A program made the translations under genes and the position numbers. Source: Candidatus Eisenbergiella stercoravium (GTDB lineage: Bacteria > Bacillota > Clostridia > Lachnospirales > Lachnospiraceae). From it: a stretch of 64,000 nucleotides of DNA. The stretch is from positions 1 through 64,000 of the forward strand of contig DXHY01000011.1 in NCBI GenBank assembly GCA_019113175.1. The letters are read 5' to 3'. Below, piece after piece: positions 28,063-36,901 of the stretch; positions within the stretch are counted from its first letter, which is position 1, and every line of letters begins with the position of its first letter. The notes under the pieces are model-generated. The model was given only the letters and a program-made list of their open reading frames with translations, ran no database searches and was not told the DNA's origin.

Positions 28063-31000
28063 ATGGCTTCTGAAACGAATCAGAAAAATCCGGAACGCAG
28101 TCCGGAGAGGCGGAAGGAAGAAGCGCATCTTGAAGAAACCCTTGAGGTGGTGCGGGAAAACGTGGAAACCTACGGGGCTGAGGTCGCCCGGATGAAGGGA
28201 GATATTGATGAAATGCTGGAGCATTTTCACGATAACGACGTGGAGGTGCTCACCATCCTGAACAATACCATCACCCTTCACGATCACATGAAGCGGGCGC
28301 TGGAACGGAATGAGCGGGCGCTGAAAAAGCCGTATTTCGGCAGGATCATTTTTCAGGATTACGCGCTGAAAAAGCAGGAGACGCTGTATATCGGGAAAGG
28401 CGGCATATCAAAGGATACCACTCACTGGGTGGTGGTGGACTGGCGCGCGCCTGTGGCGAATGCCTATTATGAAAACGGACTTGGAAAATGCAGCTATCCC
28501 GTGCCGGGAGGCGGACGGGTCAAAATTGACCTGAAGGGAAAGCGTACCTATGAAATTGAGGATGGAAGGCTGCTGGATTTTTACGATTCCGAGGTGGTGA
28601 CCAATGACGATCTGCTGACGAAGTATCTGGCAAAAAACAAGCAGGCCGTGCTGGGAGAAATCATCGCTACCATTCAGAAGGAGCAGAATGATATCATCCG
28701 CCGTTCTCCCTACCACAACATGATCGTACAGGGCGTGGCGGGATCGGGGAAAACCACGGTGGCCATGCACCGAATCTCCTATATTCTCTATAACTATCAG
28801 GAGCGGTTTAAGCCGGAGGATTTTTACATTGTGGGAAGCAACCGGATCCTGCTGGAGTACATCACCGGAGTGCTTCCCGATCTGGATGTATACGGCGTGA
28901 GACAGATGACCATGGAGCAGCTTTTCGTGCGGCTTTTGTACGAGGACTGGGACGAAGAAAAATACCGGATCCGGCCGGCGGACCGGACGGACCCGGGCGG
29001 CAGGGAACGGGGAACAACGCAGTGGTTTGAGGCGCTGGACGCCTTTTGCAACGCGCTGGAATGGGAGACCATTCCCAGAGGGAGCATATACCTGAATCCC
29101 AGACAGTTTGTGGAAGGCTTTAAGGACGGAAAAACAGGAGTATTTGACGAAACGGGCGGCCGTCCTCCCGCGCCGGGGGAAGCGGTGGAGCTGATGAACC
29201 GGGACGCGGTGGAGCGGTATATCCGGCAGAATCCCTCCATTTCCGTGCAGAACAAGATCAACATGCTCAACGAGCGCCTGGAAAATAAGATCAAAGAGGA
29301 ATTTCTGGGAAAGGGCGTTAAATATACGGAAAAGGAAAGAAAAGCCATCCTGAAGGCCTACCGGGGCAGGTACGGGAAAAAGGTGTGGAAACGTTCCATT
29401 TATGATCTGTACCGGGAATTTCTGGAGCAGCAGAGAGAAAAGGGCGCGAAGGTACAGATCCCGGATCGGGAATTTGACGTCTATGACCTGGCGGCGCTTG
29501 CCTTTCTGTACCGGAGAATTAAGGAGACGGAGGTGATCAGCGAGGCCCATCATGTGGTCATTGATGAAGCGCAGGATTTCGGCATGCTCGTCTACCGGGT
29601 GCTGGACTCCTGTATCCGGGAATGTACCTATACCATCATGGGGGACGTCTCCCAGAATATTCACTTCGGTTATGGCCTGAACGACTGGGAGGAGTTAAAG
29701 GGCCTGCTGCTTTCCGGCGACCGGGATTATTTCGGAATTCTGAAAAAAAGCTACCGCAACACGGTGGAAATCTCGGAATTTGCCGCCCGGATTCTGGAAC
29801 ATGGAAGCTTCACTCCCTACGCGGCGGAGCCCATCATCCGTCATGGAGATTCGGTGCAGATCAGAAAGGCGGACAGCCGGAGCGGTATGCTCAAAGCCTG
29901 CGCCGGGATCTGCCGGGACTGGCAGGAAAAGGGATTCGATACCATCGCCGTGATCTGCCGGAACAGAGAGGAAGCTTCCCGGACGGCGAAAGAGCTGCAG
30001 AAGCTGATTCCCGTGGCGGAGAGCGATCTGGAAAAGGCGGTGTTCGGAAGCGGTATCATGGTGCTCCCGGTGGAATTTACCAAGGGACTGGAATTCGATG
30101 CGGTTCTGCTCCTGGATCCCACAAGGGCGGCATATCCTTCCGACGACGGAAATGCCAGGCTTCTTTATGTGGCGGCCACCCGTGCCCTGCACGAGCTGTG
30201 CGTGCTGCATGAAGGCGACCTGACCGGGCTCATTGCGGATCCGGTTCCGAAGAAGCAGGAAAAAAGTGCGGCTTCTCAAATGGAAAAAACAACGGCCCTT
30301 CAGAAAGAAAGGTCGGCAGCCGTCGGCAGAACAGGCGGAAATCCAGACAGTCAGAAGAAAAAAAGGATTTCCATCGTGCGAAATGATATTTCGCGAAATG
30401 AGATTCCGCAAAATTCTGTCCCGGAGCGCAAACAGCCATCCCCGGTACGGCAGGAAAGACCGTCCGCCGCCTCGCGAACAAAACCGTCCGCTTCCCTCCG
30501 GTCTCCAGCTTCCGCGTCAAATGTTACTGTAAGAAAGCCTTATGAGTCCTATGCAGAGGCGGAGAAAAGGGGAGTCACAGAAGCCGGACGGACATGGGGA
30601 AGCACCGGCCGTTTATCCGGCGGTTTCCCCGCTTTTGGGGATATGCCTTCCGCAGATCATCTCCGCCCTGCGGGCCGCCCCAGAACGGACCTGGCGGTGC
30701 GCTGGAGCGCTGAGAATGCAGACGGCCTGTATCTGCAGAGCCGTTACGGCGTGCTGAGGCTCTGCCCGGTGGGAAGCGCCATTGTGCGGGTGACCTTTGT
30801 GAAGGGATCGCAGATGCCGAAAGGCGTCTGTTCCGGCATCGCCGTGAACCGGATGGAAAAGAACTGGAAGCTGAGAGATACAAGGACAGCGGTGGAATTC
30901 TCCGGAACGGAGCTGTGCCTTCAGGTGGATAAAGCGTCCGGAGCGGTCCGATATCTCTCCGGGGAGAAAAAGCCGCTGCTTGCGGAGCGAAGCAGGGACT

Positions 31001-31347
31001 GCAGACTGATTGAGGATGGCGGCGCGCAGCCGCGCGCCTGGCTGTATCTGGACCGGACAAAGGGGGAAAAGCTTTATGCGCCCGGCATGCAGGGAGAAAA
31101 GGGCATTTCCCTGAACGCCTCTGCCAGATACATTTCCCATGGAGGGGTGGAGCTTCCCCTGCTGTTATCGGAAAACGGATACGGCATGCTCATCGCTTCC
31201 AGAAAACCGGTGATCAGCTGCGATATTCCCCTCTACGGAGCCTGTCTGTGCGCAGAGGGAGAGCAGATGCTGGATTTCTATTTCATCGCGGGAAAACAGC
31301 AGCTCACCATTATGAACGCATACGCACATCTGTGCGGGCTGATTTGA
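28063..31347 (+). CDS. HelD-like (UvrD/Rep superfamily) helicase with C-terminal GH31 N-terminal-domain-like extension
   Basis: MIVQGVAGSGKTTVAMHRISYILYN, HVVIDEAQDFGMLVYRVL, RLLYVAATRALHELCVL; C-terminal ~220 aa from ADGLYLQSRYGVLRLCPVGSAIVRVTF to LDFYFIAGKQQLTIMNAYAHLCGLI. Confidence 0.85.
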   Translation: MASETNQKNPERSPERRKEEAHLEETLEVVRENVETYGAEVARMKGDIDEMLEHFHDNDVEVLTILNNTITLHDHMKRALERNERALKKPYFGRIIFQDYALKKQETLYIGKGGISKDTTHWVVVDWRAPVANAYYENGLGKCSYPVPGGGRVKIDLKGKRTYEIEDGRLLDFYDSEVVTNDDLLTKYLAKNKQAVLGEIIATIQKEQNDIIRRSPYHNMIVQGVAGSGKTTVAMHRISYILYNYQERFKPEDFYIVGSNRILLEYITGVLPDLDVYGVRQMTMEQLFVRLLYEDWDEEKYRIRPADRTDPGGRERGTTQWFEALDAFCNALEWETIPRGSIYLNPRQFVEGFKDGKTGVFDETGGRPPAPGEAVELMNRDAVERYIRQNPSISVQNKINMLNERLENKIKEEFLGKGVKYTEKERKAILKAYRGRYGKKVWKRSIYDLYREFLEQQREKGAKVQIPDREFDVYDLAALAFLYRRIKETEVISEAHHVVIDEAQDFGMLVYRVLDSCIRECTYTIMGDVSQNIHFGYGLNDWEELKGLLLSGDRDYFGILKKSYRNTVEISEFAARILEHGSFTPYAAEPIIRHGDSVQIRKADSRSGMLKACAGICRDWQEKGFDTIAVICRNREEASRTAKELQKLIPVAESDLEKAVFGSGIMVLPVEFTKGLEFDAVLLLDPTRAAYPSDDGNARLLYVAATRALHELCVLHEGDLTGLIADPVPKKQEKSAASQMEKTTALQKERSAAVGRTGGNPDSQKKKRISIVRNDISRNEIPQNSVPERKQPSPVRQERPSAASRTKPSASLRSPASASNVTVRKPYESYAEAEKRGVTEAGRTWGSTGRLSGGFPAFGDMPSADHLRPAGRPRTDLAVRWSAENADGLYLQSRYGVLRLCPVGSAIVRVTFVKGSQMPKGVCSGIAVNRMEKNWKLRDTRTAVEFSGTELCLQVDKASGAVRYLSGEKKPLLAERSRDCRLIEDGGAQPRAWLYLDRTKGEKLYAPGMQGEKGISLNASARYISHGGVELPLLLSENGYGMLIASRKPVISCDIPLYGACLCAEGEQMLDFYFIAGKQQLTIMNAYAHLCGLI

Positions 31348-31455
31348 ACGCAGGTTGCTGCGTTCATGAGCATGGAGCAAAGCGGAATGAGAATGTCAGT
31401 TTTAGGCCTGGCCGTATATTTTCGGCCATCTCCGGGATAATAGACAAAAAAGAAG

Positions 31456-31480
31456 GCCGCCGCAGGCGGCAGAATGGAGG
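31456..31480 (+). repeat. SD-linked palindrome GCCGCCGCAGGCGGC-AGAATGGAGG
   Basis: Direct reading; start codon at 31490. Confidence 0.8.
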
Positions 31481-31489
31481 TGGCTTGTA

Positions 31490-31924
31490 ATGAATGAATC
31501 AGATACCATAAAGCTGCTCCGGGAATGTGACGCCGGGGCGAAGATGGCAGTATCGTCCATCGATGAGGTGCTGGAAAAGGTTTCCGGCCCCGGCCTGAAG
31601 CAGCTTCTTCAGGAAAGCAGGGAACACCATGAAAAACTGGAAAACGAGATCCATTCCTTGTTGTGCAATTACGGCGCGCAGGAAAAGGAACCTGCGGCCA
31701 TGGCAAAGGGCATGTCCTGGATAAAAACAAACGTAAAAATGAGCATGGACGACAGCGACGCCACGGTAGCCGATCTGATCACAGACGGCTGCAATATGGG
31801 AACCAAATCCCTGAACCGGTACCTGAACCAGTTCAGGGGAGCGGACCATGCATCAAGGGAACTCTGCGGACGGCTGATTTCCATTGAGGAGAAGCTGTGT
31901 CAGAAGATGAAGTCCTATCTGTAG
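31490..31924 (+). CDS. DUF2383-like four-helix-bundle protein
   Basis: LLRECDAGAKMAVSSIDEVLEKV...REHHEKLENEI; ferritin-like helical pattern. Confidence 0.65.
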   Translation: MNESDTIKLLRECDAGAKMAVSSIDEVLEKVSGPGLKQLLQESREHHEKLENEIHSLLCNYGAQEKEPAAMAKGMSWIKTNVKMSMDDSDATVADLITDGCNMGTKSLNRYLNQFRGADHASRELCGRLISIEEKLCQKMKSYL

Positions 31925-31928
31925 ATGT

Positions 31929-32675
31929 TCAGATTTCCGGCGCTTCCACAAAGCAGTGCATATGCAGAGGTCCGAGCACCTTAAAGCCCTCTCCCAGAGC
32001 AAAATCCTTTCCCTCCGCCAGCTTCTGGCCCTGCATGGAAAAATAGATCCGGTACAGGCCCAGAAGCTCTTCGTTTAACTGGGTGCGGTGTTCTGCCATG
32101 GCGGCGAATTTCGTCTCGAAGGTCTGCGTCACATCGATCACCGTATTCGGCTTCTGCGTGAAATAAAAGGCGATGGCGTCCGCCTGCCAGGGCGCGGTCT
32201 GTGTCTCTCGGGGATAGCGGGACAGGCTGGAGGAAATAAAGGCCTGGGCCGCTGCCCGGCCGGTAACGATATGATCGTTGTGGGCCTCATACTGCGCCCA
32301 GGGGTCCGGACAGAAGATCACGTCCGGCCGCAGGTTTCGGATAGTCTCTGAAATTCTTCCGGCAAGGGAAGGAATGTCAGAAAGAGAGCCGTCCGGCAGA
32401 TCATAGAAAAGAAAGTCAGAAACCCCAAGGACCTTACCGGCGGCTATGGTTTCCTTCCGGCGCAGGGCGGCGATTTCCGAAAAGTCCAGCTTCCCAGTGG
32501 AATCTCCCAGATATCCGTTGGTGACTGTAAGATAAGTGATGGAGCAGCCTTCCGCGGCAAGAGCGGCCACGGCGCCGCCCATTCCGATTTCGATATCGTC
32601 GGGATGAGGCTGAATACACAGGGCTTTTTTGGCATTTCTGATTTCCGGAGGCATAAAATAAGCGGATATATCCAT
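31929..32675 (-). CDS. PIG-L/LmbE family deacetylase
   Basis: ALCIQPHPDDIEIGMGGAVAALA, YEAHNDHIVTGRAA. Confidence 0.92.
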   Translation of the reverse strand: MDISAYFMPPEIRNAKKALCIQPHPDDIEIGMGGAVAALAAEGCSITYLTVTNGYLGDSTGKLDFSEIAALRRKETIAAGKVLGVSDFLFYDLPDGSLSDIPSLAGRISETIRNLRPDVIFCPDPWAQYEAHNDHIVTGRAAAQAFISSSLSRYPRETQTAPWQADAIAFYFTQKPNTVIDVTQTFETKFAAMAEHRTQLNEELLGLYRIYFSMQGQKLAEGKDFALGEGFKVLGPLHMHCFVEAPEI

Positions 32676-32676
32676 A

Positions 32677-34020
32677 TCAGTTTCCTTTCTCCGCCTGACG
32701 GCGGTCTGTAAGCTCCTTCTGAATTTTCTCAATTTGCGCGGGCTTTAAACGATACAGGAACAGGGGCAGGATTGCCAGGAGGAAGCAGAGGGCGGGAACC
32801 ACATAGACCATGGCCCCGAAGCCGGTTATTACGGCTGGGGTGGGATCCATATTTTCCTCATAATGCATGGCGGTCATGGCAAAGCCGAGAAGCCCCTTTG
32901 AAATAGTGGAGCTCAGCTTGTTCAAAAACGTGTTCATGGAGAAAACGATCCCCTCTCCCCGGAAGCCGAGCCGGTATTCCGAATAATCGATGGCATCCAT
33001 CAGCATGGAGGTGCTGCTGATGGTGGTCATTCCGGTAAAGGCGAAGCTGACGCCCAGAAGGATCAGGCCGGTAACGGGGCCGGCGTTCATCGGGAAAGGC
33101 AGGAAGCTGGAAATGCCTCCGGCAATGCAGGCAATAATAAAGATTTTCTTCTTGTCGAAATGAGAGATCAGCATGGGAGAAACCGCCATTCCGGTGATCA
33201 TGCCCAGTACCAGACTCACGCCGATATAGGTGACATAGCCGGAATCTCCCCATACATAAACGGCAAAATACATCTGAGAGACCTGCCGGAGGTTGTTCAC
33301 CATATCGATGATCAGAAGCGAAACCAACAGCGCAATCAACGGGCCGTTGTCAAGGATGGTGTGGATGTTGCGGGAAAACGGGATGTCCTTCGGGGGAGGT
33401 TCGATCCGTTCTTTTAGGACGAAGCCGCTCAGAACCATCAGAGCCGCTCCAACAACGGCCACCACTGCGGCGGCAGCGGTATAGGCCGTGGTGCTGCGCT
33501 CTCCTCCGAAGGCATTTAACAGAGAAACGCTTCCCACGGAAATGATCACAGTGCCGATGGTTCCTCCGATCTTCCCGAGGGTGACCATGCTGTTTTTTTC
33601 ATCCGGATCCGGAGAGGAAACAGAGGAAATGGCCCAGATGGGAACATCATAGATCGTGTAGGTAATATCCCAGAGCACGTAGCAGACGGCGGCGACGGCG
33701 ATGGTTCCCGCCAGCGAACCGCCGAAGCTTACGAAGCAGAAAATGGTGGACAGCGCAATAAAGATGGGGCCTGCCAGCAGATAGGGACGGAATTTCCCAA
33801 TGGGGGTCCGTGTCCGGTCCGCGATCATTCCCATAATCACATCGTTTACAGCATCCCACAGGCTGGCCGCTACCATGATGACGGTCACGCTTTCGGGCGG
33901 AATGCGCAGCAGGTCAGTGAAAAAGAACATGATGTACATGGTGACAAAGCTGTAGATCATGTTCTGCCCCAGAAGGCTGCCGGTGTAGGTCAGTTTTTCT
34001 CGTTTGGAGATGTTGTGCAT
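32677..34020 (-). CDS. GPH-family (MelB-like) glycoside:cation symporter
   Basis: KLTYTGSLLGQNMIYSFVTMYIMFFFTDLL...DAVNDVIMGMIADRTRTPIGKFRPYLL. Confidence 0.93.
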   Translation of the reverse strand: MHNISKREKLTYTGSLLGQNMIYSFVTMYIMFFFTDLLRIPPESVTVIMVAASLWDAVNDVIMGMIADRTRTPIGKFRPYLLAGPIFIALSTIFCFVSFGGSLAGTIAVAAVCYVLWDITYTIYDVPIWAISSVSSPDPDEKNSMVTLGKIGGTIGTVIISVGSVSLLNAFGGERSTTAYTAAAAVVAVVGAALMVLSGFVLKERIEPPPKDIPFSRNIHTILDNGPLIALLVSLLIIDMVNNLRQVSQMYFAVYVWGDSGYVTYIGVSLVLGMITGMAVSPMLISHFDKKKIFIIACIAGGISSFLPFPMNAGPVTGLILLGVSFAFTGMTTISSTSMLMDAIDYSEYRLGFRGEGIVFSMNTFLNKLSSTISKGLLGFAMTAMHYEENMDPTPAVITGFGAMVYVVPALCFLLAILPLFLYRLKPAQIEKIQKELTDRRQAEKGN

Positions 34021-34192
34021 TCTTCTGCCTCCTTTACTTTTTTCATTGTACCTTTTAAAAAGTAAAAAGACAAGCGCACGGAACGGATTTGGAGTCTTTT
34101 AGGTAAAAGGAAAGAACGAGAAAATTTTTACCCGAAGGGTATGGAAACGTCAGATAATGTGATACAATTTCAAAAAATGGGATAGCGGAAAC

Positions 34193-34208
34193 GCCGCCTG
34201 CGGGCGGC
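34193..34208 (+). repeat. GCCGCCTGCGGGCGGC palindrome in leader of HD-domain gene
   Basis: Followed by CAGAAAGAGAGGTACCCCATG. Confidence 0.75.
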
Positions 34209-34247
34209 CGTAAGAACAAAAAGTTTGCGCAGAAAGAGAGGTACCCC

Positions 34248-34829
34248 ATGCAGGGATTCACACCCGAACAGTTCATCTCATTTCTTGGCCGCGTGGAAAA
34301 ACTGAAGTCTGTTCCCCGCCACTGCGTTACCTCGGACGGTGTGACGGAAAATGTGGCTGCCCACAGCTGGCGGACGGCGCTTATGGCATATCTGATGAAG
34401 GACGAGCTTCTGGATGTGGATATCGATAAGGTCATCCATATGTGCCTGATTCACGATCTCGGGGAAGCGGTGACGGGAGATATTCCCACTTTTGAAAAGA
34501 CGCAGGAGCATGAGCAGACGGAAAAAGAAGCGCTGGACGGCCTTCTCCGGGAACTTCCGGAGGCGCTGTATCAGGAGTTTACCGCCCTCCTTGCGGAAAT
34601 GGAGGCACTCCAGACACGGGAAGCACGGGTTTACAAGGCGCTGGATAAGCTGGAGGCGGTGATTCAGCATAACGAGAGCGACATTTCCACCTGGCTGCCG
34701 CTGGAATACGAGCTGCAGAAAACCTATGCCGCGAAAAACGTGATCGGCTTTCCTTTTCTGGAAAAGCTGCAGGAGCAGGCGGTGAAGGATACGGATGAGA
34801 AGATTCGGGAGAAAGAGGAACACCAATGA
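34248..34829 (+). CDS. HD-domain hydrolase (YfbR-like)
   Basis: ENVAAHSWRTALMAYL, MCLIHDLGEAVTGDIP. Confidence 0.92.
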   Translation: MQGFTPEQFISFLGRVEKLKSVPRHCVTSDGVTENVAAHSWRTALMAYLMKDELLDVDIDKVIHMCLIHDLGEAVTGDIPTFEKTQEHEQTEKEALDGLLRELPEALYQEFTALLAEMEALQTREARVYKALDKLEAVIQHNESDISTWLPLEYELQKTYAAKNVIGFPFLEKLQEQAVKDTDEKIREKEEHQ

Positions 34830-35452
34830 CAAAAAAAGAAAAAAGAGACCACATTCTCGCCCGTCTTGACGAGCTGTACGGAACCGAAAAAGAAGGTTTC
34901 TATCACAATCAGGACTGGCAGCTTCTGGTGGCGATCATGCTGAGCGCCCAGAGCACGGATAAGCAGGTGGACGAGGCGCTGCCGGGGCTGTTCGGAAGAT
35001 TTCATACGGCGCAGGATGTTGCGGAGGCGGATATCGAAGAGATTGAAAGCTATATCCGTTCCGTTGGCCTGTATAAGAACAAGGCAAGAAACATGAAAAA
35101 ATGCTGCGAGCAGATCTGGAAAGAATATGGAGGAAAGGTGCCGGATACGCTGGATGAGGTGCTGAAGCTGGCGGGCGTGGGAAGAAAGACGGGGACGCTC
35201 TTCCTGGCGGACGCCTACGGGACGCCCGGCGTGACGGTGGACACCCATGTGTTCCGCATCTCGCACCGGCTTGGCTGGGCGAAGGGGAAGAACCCTGTGG
35301 AAACGGAAGCAGAGTTGATGAAGGTGCTTCCGGTGGATCATTGGAACCGGATCAATTTCCAGCTGATTTATCTGGGCCGTTCCATCTGTACCGCCCGCCG
35401 CGCCAGATGTGAGGAATGTCCGCTGGCGGAGTGGTGTGAAAAGAAGCTGTAA
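34826..35452 (+). CDS. Endonuclease III-family DNA glycosylase (paralogue 1)
   Basis: HhH LAGVGRKTGTLFL, VDTHVFRISHRLG, CX6CX2CX5C Fe-S loop; ATGA overlap with 34248 gene. Confidence 0.93.
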   Translation: MTKKEKRDHILARLDELYGTEKEGFYHNQDWQLLVAIMLSAQSTDKQVDEALPGLFGRFHTAQDVAEADIEEIESYIRSVGLYKNKARNMKKCCEQIWKEYGGKVPDTLDEVLKLAGVGRKTGTLFLADAYGTPGVTVDTHVFRISHRLGWAKGKNPVETEAELMKVLPVDHWNRINFQLIYLGRSICTARRARCEECPLAEWCEKKL

Positions 35453-35461
35453 AAAATAAAT

Positions 35462-35500
35462 GGCCGCAGCATCTGTCCGAAAGAGGACAGCGCTGCGGCC
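35462..35500. terminator. Hairpin between convergent genes
   Basis: GGCCGCAGC-ATCTGTCC-GAAAGA-GGACAGC-GCTGCGGCC. Confidence 0.65.
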
Positions 35501-35520
35501 GCCTGTCTGTTTCGGCCTGC

Positions 35521-36867
35521 TTATTCCATGCTTTCTGTATGCTTTTGACTGCCGGTCTGTTTTTGGCTGCCTGCCTGTTTTGGAGCGTCAGCCTGTTCTC
35601 TGGCATTGTCGGTCTGAGAAGCCGTCAGCTCGGAGAGAATCTCCCGAACGTCGTCTCCCATCCGGATGAGAGAGGCGGGCGCGGGGGTATCGATGCCGTG
35701 TACCAGGCCGTTCCGGAAGTTGCGCAGCTTCTGAAGCTTTTCCAGGCTTTCCTTTTTCAGCAGCTTCATGCGTTTGATGCTGTTGAGATTGAAGGTGCCG
35801 CGGGCCTTGGGATTGCTCTGGCGGGTCAGCTTCATCAGAACGGTTTCCAGGCTGATCCAGGGACGCAGGAAATATTCCTCCGCTTCCAGGCGTCCTGTAT
35901 AGGTTTTCCGGGAGGTTCCATCGGATTTCTCTGAAGCGGAACGAAGGCCGCGGTAAAGCTCGTAGCGTTTTTCGCTGCCGCAGATGATCTGATCGATGAG
36001 CTGCTGGGAAATGGTCCGGCTGTCGTCCACCAGTCTGGTGGATTTCAGGATCGGGTCCAGCTCCTTTGCGCTGTCCAGCTTCAGGCGGTTCATCAGGCGC
36101 AGGAGCTGTTCCACGTTGCCCATCTTCGGCTCGATGTCGAAGCGCCTGTAGCGGGTGCTCAGGTAGTCGTAGAGGTAGGCGGCCAGATCGTACTGGCTGC
36201 CGAAGGCAGCATTTTTGCTCTGCAGGCGGGCGTTACCGGCGGCCTGCAGACGCTCCAGGGCGATTTCTCCGGCCAGGACAAGGCCGTTAAGCTCGTCAAG
36301 AATGGCCAACTCCTCATCGGAGAGGGTACCCTGCATGGGCTTGTAGACCAGATCATGTTCTACCTCGGACCAGGCGTGCATCAGGACGGAAGCCACCTGG
36401 ATTTCCAGACGCACGGAAGCATACTTGAGCTGTTTTTTCTCCAGAAGCTCCTCCTTCATGGAGGCGCGGTAGTGGGTGGCCCAGTAGCCGGAAAAACGCT
36501 TGTTGTAGGAAGGCTGTTTGGACTGGCCGGGGAATTTTTTGGTTTCAGACACCGTAAAAAGGTTGTTGATCACCTGGTCGGCTTTGGCACGATCGCCGGG
36601 GAAGTAAAGGGAGACGCGCACGCCGGACAGATCCGCAATATCCGCATAGATCTCGTTCATGCTCCGGTAGGGCTGTTCCCTCTTTTCATTCCGCTGAGTC
36701 ACCTTGTTTTTCAGCCGGACGGGGCTCTTGGCCCGCGAGGTGACGATGGCGCGGATACCGGAGGAATGCAGGGCGTCCCGCAGCATATCTTCGGCTATGT
36801 GTCCGGCCGTCTCAAAAAAACTGATTTTCTTTTTATAATTTTCTATAAACTGACTGATGAGATCCAT
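35521..36867 (-). CDS. RelA/SpoT-synthetase-like protein with C-terminal HEPN-like motif
   Basis: DIADLSGVRVSLYFPGD, GYWATHYRA, VRLEIQVASVLMHAWSEVEHDLVYK; C-terminal LRNFRNGLVHGID (RX4H). Start 36867 with SD GGAGG. Confidence 0.85.
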   Translation of the reverse strand: MDLISQFIENYKKKISFFETAGHIAEDMLRDALHSSGIRAIVTSRAKSPVRLKNKVTQRNEKREQPYRSMNEIYADIADLSGVRVSLYFPGDRAKADQVINNLFTVSETKKFPGQSKQPSYNKRFSGYWATHYRASMKEELLEKKQLKYASVRLEIQVASVLMHAWSEVEHDLVYKPMQGTLSDEELAILDELNGLVLAGEIALERLQAAGNARLQSKNAAFGSQYDLAAYLYDYLSTRYRRFDIEPKMGNVEQLLRLMNRLKLDSAKELDPILKSTRLVDDSRTISQQLIDQIICGSEKRYELYRGLRSASEKSDGTSRKTYTGRLEAEEYFLRPWISLETVLMKLTRQSNPKARGTFNLNSIKRMKLLKKESLEKLQKLRNFRNGLVHGIDTPAPASLIRMGDDVREILSELTASQTDNAREQADAPKQAGSQKQTGSQKHTESME

Positions 36868-36901
36868 TCGGGCTCTCACCTCCTTCCTTTTGCGTAGAAC
36901 T

